From: Dehalococcoidales bacterium
GTDB taxonomy: Bacteria > Chloroflexota > Dehalococcoidia > Dehalococcoidales > UBA5627
DNA length: 11,911 nt
Reading direction: 5' to 3'
Assembly (NCBI GenBank): GCA_028706995.1
Contig: JAQTVR010000024.1
Coordinates: forward strand, 1-11,911
The translations under genes were made by a program, and so were the position numbers. Shown one piece after another: positions 1 to 7,097 of the stretch (position 1 is the first letter of the stretch; each line of letters begins with the position of its first letter). The notes below the pieces were generated by a model, which saw only the letters and a program-made list of their open reading frames with translations, did not search any database and was not told where the DNA came from.

Positions 1-558
1 TATTGGCTTATCATATACTGTACAAAGGCGAATCCCTTGAGAAGCCAGAACTCCTATCTTACCTGCGTCCATGCACATACCATGTGTTAGTACCACCTCT
101 CCCTTTTTTATATCCTCGCCTTTTGGCGCCACGTTGTCCATGGGAGAGGCAGGCTTGATTATACTTACCACATTATCGTTATCGGAGGGCTTCGTATTTT
201 CCAGCATGACCACGGCATCAGCCCCGGCGGGTATTGGGGCGCCGGTTGCAATTTGGATGCTTTCCCCATTAGATAATTCCCTATTTATTGTCGAACCGGC
301 ATACAGAACACCTACAATAGTCAATTTTTTCGGGTTATGTTTTGAAGCGTCAGTCGTATCCTCTGATTTAACAGCATAGCCGTCCATGGCAGATCGGTCA
401 AAAGGCGGGGTACTATAACGAGCTGTTATATCTTCTGCAAGAACGCGGTCCAGTGTGTCGTCTATATTTATGCTATGAGTGCGCTCTACGGACGAGATAT
501 GTCGTTCAATAATTTCCCAAGCGGTTTCAAAAGAGATAAGCTTTCCGAATGGTTTCAT
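1..558 (-). CDS. moeA: Molybdopterin molybdenumtransferase MoeA, N-terminal part (cut by window edge)
   Basis: MoeA inserts molybdate into adenylylated molybdopterin in the cytoplasm, the last common step of molybdenum-cofactor synthesis. The minus strand is open for 186 codons from the ATG at 558-556 to the window edge. Family motifs seen: PPFDRSAMDGYAV at residues 51-63, IATGAPIPAGADAVVMLEN at 103-121, GEDIKKGE at 147-154 and GKIGVLASQG at 166-175. The family is about 400 residues long, so the C-terminal half, including most of the MogA-like domain, lies outside. A strong GGAGG at 570-566 fixes the start. The gene faces away from the desulfurase and formate dehydrogenase genes; its product is needed for the bis-MGD cofactor of FdhA, so the neighbourhood makes functional sense. 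Identification is firm; whether this is the only moeA copy in the genome cannot be told. Confidence 0.93.
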   Translation of the reverse strand, partial: MKPFGKLISFETAWEIIERHISSVERTHSINIDDTLDRVLAEDITARYSTPPFDRSAMDGYAVKSEDTTDASKHNPKKLTIVGVLYAGSTINRELSNGESIQIATGAPIPAGADAVVMLENTKPSDNDNVVSIIKPASPMDNVAPKGEDIKKGEVVLTHGMCMDAGKIGVLASQGIRLCTVYDKPI

Positions 559-615
559 AACATATCCTCCCAAATAATACCTCATAAAAATATTGAAAGA
601 GACATATAACAAGCC

Positions 616-644
616 ATTCTACCAAAAATAAAAGAGTTTGTCAT
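616..644 (-). promoter_or_regulatory. Sigma70-like promoter for moeA
   Basis: On the minus strand, ATGACA (644-639) is followed after 17 bases by TAGAAT (621-616). Each hexamer matches the consensus at five of six positions. Transcription would begin near 609, giving a leader of about 50 bases before the moeA start codon. This is prediction from consensus only. Confidence 0.5.
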
Positions 645-672
645 TTTAATCCACCAGGAATAGCGGTCTATG

Positions 673-959
673 GAATCTCGAAAAAAGCATGATAGAGTAA
701 ATTGTTACGGCTACAAGAAGGTTATAATAGCATTGAGTGCTGCAATATGGACAGTTAACGGCAAGAAGGTATTACGGCATTTCCATGCCCTCGGATTAGC
801 TCAACTATTCACGAATACAACAGCTTGGTTGAAGGTACAACCAAATGGGAAAGCTATCGAAGTCGGGACCGTAATGATAGACTTCATCAAGCGTTGTGTT
901 ATAAAAGTCCGAGAAATTATGCTAAGATAGAATGTAACAGTAAACTATTGTTGGACTGA
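673..959 (+). pseudogene. Decayed fragment resembling the C-terminus of an IS3-type transposase
   Basis: In the reading frame that includes 858-860, the translation ends with RLHQALCYKSPRNYA (879-923). This resembles the R-x-H-x-x-L-x-Y-x-(S/T)-P-x-x-Y signature near the end of IS3-family and related integrase-core (rve) transposases. The frame carries stop codons upstream (690-695 and near 770) and ends at TGA 957-959. No intact transposase, inverted repeats or target duplication were found. A different frame holds an open stretch of 86 codons (670-930) with a weak AGGAA upstream, but it matches nothing I recognise and overlaps the transposase-like frame. The best reading is a dead insertion-sequence remnant between moeA and the desulfurase gene; the match is short, so certainty is limited. 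Confidence 0.4.
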
Positions 960-1040
960 TTTGGTCTGGTTTAACGGGGTTAACGTTAGATTCACACAAC
1001 TTTTCTATAGTAACAGTAGCCATATCAGTTAGTTATTCTA

Positions 1041-1046
1041 TATAAT
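1041..1046 (+). promoter_or_regulatory. Possible -10 box upstream of the desulfurase gene
   Basis: A perfect TATAAT lies 43 bases before the ATG at 1090, in an AT-rich stretch, but no convincing -35 hexamer sits 16-18 bases upstream. The ribosome-binding site of the gene is also weak. A start of transcription near 1053 is possible. Confidence 0.3.
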
Positions 1047-1089
1047 AAATGCTATACATCGAAACAGCGTTTTTCATGAAGTATCTGCT

Positions 1090-2232
1090 ATGAGTGAGAT
1101 TTATTTAGATAATTGTGCTACGACGCAGCCTTATCCGGAGGTAATAGATAAGATGATAACGGTGTTGCGTGAAAACTGGGGTAATCCTTCTTCGTTACAT
1201 CAGAAAGGGCTGCTAAGCAAATCTTCTTTAGATACGGCAAGAATGCAAGTAGCGCAGGCAATTGATGTACATGATGACGAGATTTGCTTTACTTCGGGTG
1301 GGACAGAGTCCGATAACTTAGCTATTCTAGGCGCTTGTCTGGCCAATAGAGAAAAAGGGAATCATATAATAACTACAGCGATAGAGCATGCAGCGGTGAT
1401 CAAGCCGATTCGCGAATTAAAACGCAGAGGCTGGAAGGTTGATTATATTCCGGTACCGGATGGATATCTCAACTTACGAGTTTTAGCAGACGCAGTTACC
1501 GAGAAAACAGCATTAGTCAGTGTTATGCTGGTTAACAACGAAGTTGGTAGCATCTTTCCTGTTCAGGAGGTTCGACAAATCCTTAACAATAAAGGCAGTT
1601 GTGCTTTGTTACACTGTGATGCAGTGCAGGGTTTTGGTAAAATTCCTTTTACCGCAGCATCGCTGGGTGCAGATCTTATCAGTGTCAGCTCTCATAAAAT
1701 TCATGGCCCTAAGGGGGCCGGAGCACTTTATATAAAACGGGGGACTAAAATACAAGCCCAGTCATTCGGCGGTGGGCAGGAGAAGGGCTTGCGGTCGGGA
1801 ACAGAAGCAACTCAGGCAATCGTTGGATTTGGCGAAGCTGTTCTGATTACATTCACTCACAGAGAAATTAATATGCTCCACATGTATGAACTGAGAAGAT
1901 ATTGCCTAGCAGCTTTAAACACAGCATTTCCTGATGTACAAATCAATTCACCATCGGATGGATCCCCTTATATTGTTAATGTTTCTTTTCCTATGGTACG
2001 TAGTAAAGATCTTGTGAAATATTTGAGCGAGCATGGAATATACATATCTAGCGCAGCCGCTTGCAAGTCCAATCACACACGCGGACCATCAATTTTAGAA
2101 TCGCTAGGAGTAAGTCGCGAGATGGCTAACAGTGCGTTGCGTATCAGTTTCTCTGCCAACAATACACTACCTGAAATAGATGAATTAATCAGGTGGATTG
2201 TAGAATATCGCAGGACTTTATCACCGGTATAA
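1090..2232 (+). CDS. Cysteine desulfurase, NifS/IscS-like (PLP enzyme)
   Basis: Class-V aminotransferase-fold enzyme that removes sulfur from cysteine as an enzyme-bound persulfide and passes it to iron-sulfur, thiamine, tRNA or molybdenum-cofactor pathways; some members also release selenium from selenocysteine. Seen: YLDNCATTQP near the N-terminus, TSGGTESDN (68-76), His100 in the AIEHAAV segment, DAVQ (177-180), the PLP lysine in SSHKIHGPKGAG (Lys203), RSGTE (235-239) and the persulfide cysteine in SSAAACKSN (Cys325). The length of 380 is normal for the family. The ATG at 1090 has only a weak Shine-Dalgarno site. It lies between moeA and a selenocysteine formate dehydrogenase, which makes a role in sulfuration of the Mo cofactor (via FdhD) or in selenium supply attractive, but this is inference. 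Which paralogue it is (NifS, IscS or other) is not resolved. Confidence 0.9.
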   Translation: MSEIYLDNCATTQPYPEVIDKMITVLRENWGNPSSLHQKGLLSKSSLDTARMQVAQAIDVHDDEICFTSGGTESDNLAILGACLANREKGNHIITTAIEHAAVIKPIRELKRRGWKVDYIPVPDGYLNLRVLADAVTEKTALVSVMLVNNEVGSIFPVQEVRQILNNKGSCALLHCDAVQGFGKIPFTAASLGADLISVSSHKIHGPKGAGALYIKRGTKIQAQSFGGGQEKGLRSGTEATQAIVGFGEAVLITFTHREINMLHMYELRRYCLAALNTAFPDVQINSPSDGSPYIVNVSFPMVRSKDLVKYLSEHGIYISSAAACKSNHTRGPSILESLGVSREMANSALRISFSANNTLPEIDELIRWIVEYRRTLSPV

Positions 2233-2263
2233 GAATAGGACCCCCGTCGCCGATTCCTATTCT
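2232..2263 (+). terminator. Hairpin after the desulfurase gene, possible weak terminator
   Basis: A perfect 9-bp inverted repeat, AGAATAGGA (2232-2240) and TCCTATTCT (2255-2263), encloses a 14-base C-rich loop and begins at the last base of the stop codon. There is no run of T after it, so it is not a typical Rho-independent terminator; it could stabilise the 3' end or act as a partial stop. Confidence 0.35.
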
Positions 2264-2336
2264 CATGGTCGAGTATATAATGACAGCCTGGGAAAAAGAC
2301 TATATCGCTGTAGGTATATGTATTGACAAGTTTCTT

Positions 2337-2366
2337 TTGACAAGCTTACTTCGTTTGTGTTATATT
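2337..2366 (+). promoter_or_regulatory. Distal fdh promoter (repeat copy 1)
   Basis: A perfect -35 TTGACA (2337-2342) is followed after 18 bases by TATATT (2361-2366); TTATAT one base earlier gives 17-base spacing. A second TTGACA starts 14 bases upstream (2323). Transcription would start near 2373 and run through the second copy. Confidence 0.5.
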
Positions 2367-2454
2367 CCCATATTGATATCTATAGTAAAGAAACATAATG
2401 ACAGCTTGGGAAAAAGACTATATCGCTGTAGGTATATGTATTGACAAGTTTCTT

Positions 2455-2484
2455 TTGACAAGCTTATTTTGTTTATGTTATATT
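2455..2484 (+). promoter_or_regulatory. Proximal fdh promoter (repeat copy 2)
   Basis: The same arrangement as in copy 1: TTGACA (2455-2460), 18 bases, TATATT (2479-2484). The predicted start near 2491 gives a leader of about 35 bases with a strong AAGGAGG (2515-2521) before the fdhA ATG. The adjacent TTGACAAG octamers (2441-2448 and 2455-2462) overlap the -35 and may be a regulator site. Confidence 0.6.
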
Positions 2485-2525
2485 TCCTAATTGATATCTA
2501 TAGTAAGGAAACATAAGGAGGGATT

Positions 2526-5500
2526 ATGTCGCTAAACCGAAGGGATTTTATCAAAGCCTCGGGGGCCACAGTAGGTGGAGCCTTACTGTTAGGAGCTATG
2601 GGTGAAAGTGTCGCCTTGGCATCACCGATCAAGCCCATACCACTCAAGAAGCAAATAGGCGAGACTACAACCATATGCCCCTATGACGGCTCCGGCTGTG
2701 GTTTCCTTGTCGCCGCCGAAAACGGCAAGGTTGTCAACATCGAGGGTGACCCCGAACATCCTGTTAACCGCGGCGCCGCTTGTGCCAAGGGGGCATCGCT
2801 GCGCCAGCTATCGGCTGACAACCCGTGGCGCTTGAGCAAGGTTCTTTACCGCGCACCCGCCGGAAACGAGTGGGAAGAAAAAGAATGGGACTGGGCACTG
2901 GATAAAATTGCCCGCAACATCAAAACCACCAGAGACGCTTCTTTCATAGAAACGGATGGCAAAGGCAATGTTGTCAATCGCACCGAAGCTATCGCCAACC
3001 TCGGAGGCTCGGCCTTGGACAACGAAGAGTGCTACCTCATATGCAAGCTGAACCGGGCACTGGGTGTCGTATATCTCGAACATCACGCACGCCTCTGACA
3101 TTCCTCTACTGTCGCCAGTTTGGCGGAAACGTTCGGCCGAGGGGCCATGACCAACCACTGGAATGACATCGCTAACAGCGATTGTGTTATGGCTATAGGT
3201 TCCAACCCGGCTGAAAACCACCCTGCAGCTTTTGGACACATAACCATAGCCCAAGACAGAGGTGCAAAGCTTATTAGCATCGATCCCAGATTCACCCGAA
3301 CTTCAGCTAAAGCTGATGTCTACGCTCCCCTCAGGTCAGGAACAGATATTGCCTTCATCAACGGTATGATCAAATATGTACTTGATGATATCGATAACAA
3401 CCCTGACAACTACAACATGACCTATATTACTGAATACACCAACGCCCCCTACCTCGTCAACCCTGATTATAAGGGGCCTGCCGATCTTGAGGGTTTGTTC
3501 TCCGGCTATGCTGGCGTCTCAAACGAGGCAGAAAATAGCAAGAGAAAGTACAATAAATCTACCTGGCAGTATCAGAAAGATGCGACAGGTGTTCCCATCA
3601 GGGATATGACACTCCAGGATCCCAACTGCGTCTTCCAGCTTATGAAAAAGCACGTCGCCCGCTATACACCGGAAAAGGTGAACGCTGTCTGCGGCACTCC
3701 CGTAGCTACGTTCCTTGAAGTTTGCCATACTTTTGCCGCCACCGGGCAAAAAGGTAAGTCTGGAACCATACTTTATGCCATGGGCACCACCCAGCACACC
3801 TACGGCACTCAGAATATCCGCTCTTACTGCCTGCTCCAGCTTTTGCTGGCTAATATAGGCATTGCCGGCGGTGGTATCAATGCTATGAGGGGTGAGTCCA
3901 ACGTACAGGGTTCCACAGACCACTGCCTGCTTTTCCACATCCTCCCTGGATATCTGAAAGTACCCGTAGATGCCGACGCCACTCTAGCCGATTATTTAAA
4001 ACGTATTACACCCACAAGCAGTGACCCGCTGAGCCTCAACTGGTGGAAGAATACCAACAAGTATGTAGTCAGCCTTCTCAAGGCATGGTATGGAGACAAT
4101 GCTACCAAGGATAACGATTTCGGCCTCCATTATCTTCCCAAGATGGAGTCCGGGAAAGATTATTCCCACATCTCCCTCTTTGAAGCCATGAACGACGGCA
4201 TAATAAAAGGTCTTATGTGCTGGGGCCAGAACCCCGCTGTCGGCGGACCAAACTCCAATCAGGAACGTGCCGCTATGGACAAATTGGATTGGATGGTGGT
4301 TACCGATCTCTGGAAAACCGAAACCGCCGAATTCTGGAAACGCCCGGATGCCGACACGGCCAATATAAATACCGAGGTATTCCTTCTACCTGCCAAGAAC
4401 TCCTGGGAGAAAGAGGGCAGTGTCACCAACAGTAGCCGTTGGATGCAGTGGCGATACAAAGCCTCTGATGGCCCTGGAGAAGCCGAGGATGATCTCTGGA
4501 TGACGGATCAACTCGCCAAGAGACTTATGAAACTCTATGCCGAAGAAGGCGGGCCCAGTGCAGAGTCGATTACAAAAATGGACTGGAATTACGGCGCCGG
4601 CCACCCTGATGTCCATGCTGTAGCCAAAGAAATCAACGGCTATGACCTGACTACCGGCAAATTGATGAACAGTTTTGCCAATCTTACGGCTGACGGGTCC
4701 ACTTCATCTGGCAACTGGCTATATTGTAATAGCTACGTAGAACCGGAGGCAGAGCCCGATGCCCCCATACCCGGTAACCGTTCCTCCCGCCGTAGCCTGG
4801 AAGATGGACCGTTCAATATTGGTCTCTATTCAAGATGGGCCTGGTGTTGGCCAGTAAACCGCCGCATTATTTACAATCGTGCCGCTGTTGATCTCGACGG
4901 CAATCCCTGGGATGAAGAGCACCCGGTTGTCAAATGGAACCCTGCTGCGGGAACAAGCGGTGCCTGGCAAGGTGATGTTATCGATGGTGGTGGCTTACCG
5001 ATGAATCAGGGCGGTCACTATCCTTTCATTATGAAGTCGGATGGACACTCCAGCTTATTCGGAGCCGGTATGGCGGAAGGACCGCTTCCCGAGCACTACG
5101 AACCCTGGGAAACGCCGGTAGATAATGCTATGTCGAACCAAACGAGTAACCCTGCCTTCAAGATATGGCACCCCAACGAGCATGGTACATCGGATAAATA
5201 CCCGATAGTCTGCTCAACATATCGCGTCTGTGAGCAATGGCAGGGCGGGCAGATGACCAGAAATATGCCGTGGGTTATTGAAGCACAGCCGGAAGCATTC
5301 GTGGAAATGAGTGAAGAACTGGCTGCTGAGAAGAATATTGCCAACGGCGAGAAAGTCATCGTTGAATCCGCCCGAGGAAAGGTCAATGTAGTAGCTTTGG
5401 TAACCAAGCGCTATAAACCCTTCCAGATGAACGGTAAAAGTGTGCATCAGGTAGGTGTCGTATGGCACTGGGGTTATACTGGTCTCTCCACCGGCGATAG

Positions 5501-5588
5501 CGCCAACCTGCTTACACCCCATGTTGGTGACGCCAATACTATGATACCTGAATATAAAGCCTTTCTTGTCGATGTGAAGAAGGTATAG
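2526..5588 (+). CDS. fdhA: Formate dehydrogenase catalytic subunit, selenocysteine-containing (FdnG type)
   Basis: Oxidises formate to CO2 at a Mo- or W-bisMGD centre and hands electrons to FdhB. One gene of 1020 residues interrupted by an in-frame TGA (3096-3098), read here as selenocysteine 191: the context EHHARL-U-HSSTVASL followed by AETFGRGAMTNHW matches the selenocysteine site of E. coli FdnG, and the length matches (FdnG about 1015). A Tat signal (NRRDFIKASG, residues 4-13, likely cut after ALA at 32) predicts export. The [4Fe-4S] motif at 51-86 reads Cys51-x2-Asp54-x3-Cys58-x27-Cys86; the second ligand is usually Cys. Lys88 follows the cluster. The molybdopterin domain spans about 100-640 and the C-terminal dinucleotide-binding domain about 890-1018. 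A strong AAGGAGG precedes the ATG; fdhB starts 34 bases downstream. Without selenocysteine decoding the product would stop at 190 residues and be inactive. Confidence 0.95.
3096..3126 (+). promoter_or_regulatory. Selenocysteine UGA codon and bacterial SECIS-like stem-loop
   Basis: The TGA at 3096-3098 is in frame between two halves of fdhA. Fourteen bases later a perfect 5-bp stem, CGCCA (3113-3117) with TGGCG (3121-3125), encloses the loop GTT (3118-3120); a U-G pair (3112/3126) can extend it. A small apical loop with G at its first position about 20 bases after the UGA fits the usual bacterial SECIS recognised by SelB. The structure was found by eye, not by folding. Confidence 0.75.
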
Positions 5589-5622
5589 AGAAAAATGGAC
5601 AAATTATTACTTGGAGGGAAGA

Positions 5623-6453
5623 ATGGCCGAGAAAGCAATTTTATACGACGCAACTAAATGCACGGCTTGTCGCGGTTGCCAGGTAGCTTGCAAGCAGTGG
5701 AACGAGAACGATGAATTTATTCCAACCATACAAAACGGTGTAAATTCAACAAACAGGGGGAGCTATGAAAATCCTATAGACCTTTCCCCTCAGACCTGGC
5801 TTAAAATGAGATTTACCGAGGTCGAACCATCGGGTGGCAAGCTACGCTGGCTCTTCACCCGACAGGCATGTATGCATTGTACCGATGCCGGCTGTGTCCG
5901 GGTTTGCCCCAATGGCTCGCTTTACCACCACGAGCTTGGTTTTGTCGCCTATAACAAGGACACATGCACAGGCTGTGGTTACTGCATCGATGCCTGTCCC
6001 TTTAGTGTGCCGCGCTATACTCGTAATATTATCACCGGCTTCGCCAAGATGGATAAGTGCACCTTTTGCACCAGTCAGGGGCTGGACCGCATCGCCGAAG
6101 GGATTGAACCGGCCTGTGTCAAGACCTGCCCTCCTAAGGCATTGAGATATGGTAACCGCAATGATCTGGTGGCAGAAGCAAAGAGCCGGGTTCAGGTGCT
6201 CAAGTTAAAAGGCTACTCAGGTGCCAACCTGTATGGAGAAAATGAACTCGGGGGGCTACATGTCATGTATATCCTTGAAGATTCCCCCGATGTTTATGGT
6301 CTGCCGGTTGATCCTCAGATTTCAGGCTTAACTGCTGCATGGCAGAACGTAGTACAGCCTGTTGGCTGGGCAGCGGGAGGCTTAATGGTTGCCGTTCTGG
6401 GATTAAACTGGCTGGTTGCTCGCCGAGCTGGTGTCAATAAGGAGACGAAATGA
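5623..6453 (+). CDS. fdhB: Formate dehydrogenase iron-sulfur (beta) subunit
   Basis: Electron-transfer subunit linking FdhA to the cytochrome b subunit. Its 276 residues carry four cysteine groups typical of four [4Fe-4S] clusters: Cys13/16/19/23, Cys83/86/91/95, Cys115/118/121/125 and Cys146/149/165/169. A single hydrophobic segment at about 244-265, followed by positive residues, is the C-terminal membrane anchor seen in FdnH; the bulk has no signal peptide of its own and probably travels with the Tat-exported FdhA. The ATG at 5623 is chosen over an in-frame TTG at 5611 because GGAGGG (5613-5618) sits at the proper distance from the ATG. The end overlaps fdhC by four bases (ATGA), a sign of coupled translation. 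Confidence 0.95.
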   Translation: MAEKAILYDATKCTACRGCQVACKQWNENDEFIPTIQNGVNSTNRGSYENPIDLSPQTWLKMRFTEVEPSGGKLRWLFTRQACMHCTDAGCVRVCPNGSLYHHELGFVAYNKDTCTGCGYCIDACPFSVPRYTRNIITGFAKMDKCTFCTSQGLDRIAEGIEPACVKTCPPKALRYGNRNDLVAEAKSRVQVLKLKGYSGANLYGENELGGLHVMYILEDSPDVYGLPVDPQISGLTAAWQNVVQPVGWAAGGLMVAVLGLNWLVARRAGVNKETK

Positions 6454-7097
6454 CAATTAATAAAGTAGAAAAGTACAGAAAACCAATAAGAATACTGCAC
6501 TGGACACATGCTTTCTCCTTTGTCATCCTGTTTCTCACCGGGCTTGTATTGTTTATCCCGGCACTGGGTTTTTTGGCAGAGGATGGCTGGACTCGTTTTG
6601 CCCATCGTATCGTGGCGGTCATTTTCGTCGTCGCACCTGTCATCTATTCGATACTTGATCCCAGTGCACTGGTTAGAGGTTTAAAACAAGCCTTTTCCTG
6701 GGATAAAGATGATTTAAGCTGGGTGAAAGCCGCCCCTCGCTATTACTTCACAGGTAATGAAAAGGGGATGCCCCCCCAAGGCGCTATGAACACCGGCCAA
6801 AAGGCGTGGTGGTTAATAGTGATAATATTCGGGGTGATGTTTGCCATCACTGGGATGATGATGTGGAAGGGAACTGCCTCAGCGTCAATCTCGCAGTGGT
6901 TGGTATTAATCCATGATATTTCGCTTATTGTTACAGGCACTATGTTCTTACTTCATATTTACCTGGTTATATTCCATCCGAAAATGAAAGGATCCTGGGA
7001 TGCTATGGCAAGTGGTAAAATATCAGTTGAGTACGCCAAGGCGCACCACGGCAAGTGGTATAACGAAATTACCAAAGGTAAGGGGAAAGGGTCTTAG
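6450..7097 (+). CDS. fdhC: Formate dehydrogenase cytochrome b (gamma) subunit
   Basis: Membrane subunit of 215 residues that takes electrons from FdhB through two b hemes to the quinone pool, as in FdnI. Four hydrophobic helices are seen at about 21-40, 52-69, 120-138 and 151-175. Candidate heme-ligand histidines are His17 or His20 (RILHWTHAF), His52 (FAHRI), His155 (LIHDIS) and His169 (LLHIY), at spacing nearly the same as in E. coli FdnI. His176 (IFHP) is also present. AAGGAG (6439-6444), inside the end of fdhB, lies just before the ATG. The stop codon shares one base with the start of fdhE. Quinone reduction is inferred from family membership. Confidence 0.93.
   Translation: MTINKVEKYRKPIRILHWTHAFSFVILFLTGLVLFIPALGFLAEDGWTRFAHRIVAVIFVVAPVIYSILDPSALVRGLKQAFSWDKDDLSWVKAAPRYYFTGNEKGMPPQGAMNTGQKAWWLIVIIFGVMFAITGMMMWKGTASASISQWLVLIHDISLIVTGTMFLLHIYLVIFHPKMKGSWDAMASGKISVEYAKAHHGKWYNEITKGKGKGS

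Larger units (their letters stand above)
2279..2514 (+). repeat. 118-bp tandem direct duplication upstream of fdhA
   Basis: Two head-to-tail copies, 2279-2396 and 2397-2514, align without gaps and differ at about eight positions. Both begin AATGACAGC and end near AGTAA(A/G)GAAACAT. Each holds a pair of TTGACAAG octamers and a full sigma70-like promoter, so fdhA has two tandem promoters. The differences cluster between the -35 and the region just past the -10. The copies can be read as a short open frame, but it is not preserved between them, so I treat the unit as regulatory DNA. Confidence 0.9.

Noticed and set aside
1008..1019. TAGTAACAGTAG, repeated at 11582-11593
   Set aside because: A 12-base match is expected a few times by chance in a window this size, and the contexts differ.
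2193..2444. 83-codon open frame across the promoter duplication
   Set aside because: It overlaps the desulfurase end, and the differences between repeat copies alter the encoded residues and stop; it is a by-product of the duplication.
3096..3098. TGA as a nonsense mutation or frameshift pseudogene
   Set aside because: The frame does not change across it, more than 800 codons downstream are intact and conserved, the flanking residues match Sec-containing FdnG, and a stem-loop follows.
3519..3938. Minus-strand open frames inside fdhA (also 2808-3254, 5096-5522)
   Set aside because: They are shadows of a strongly conserved coding sequence, with no ribosome-binding sites or recognisable products.
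3120..5588. A separate gene starting at TTG 3120
   Set aside because: It is the same frame as 2526-3098 and completes the FDH catalytic subunit; the TGA between them is at the known selenocysteine position.
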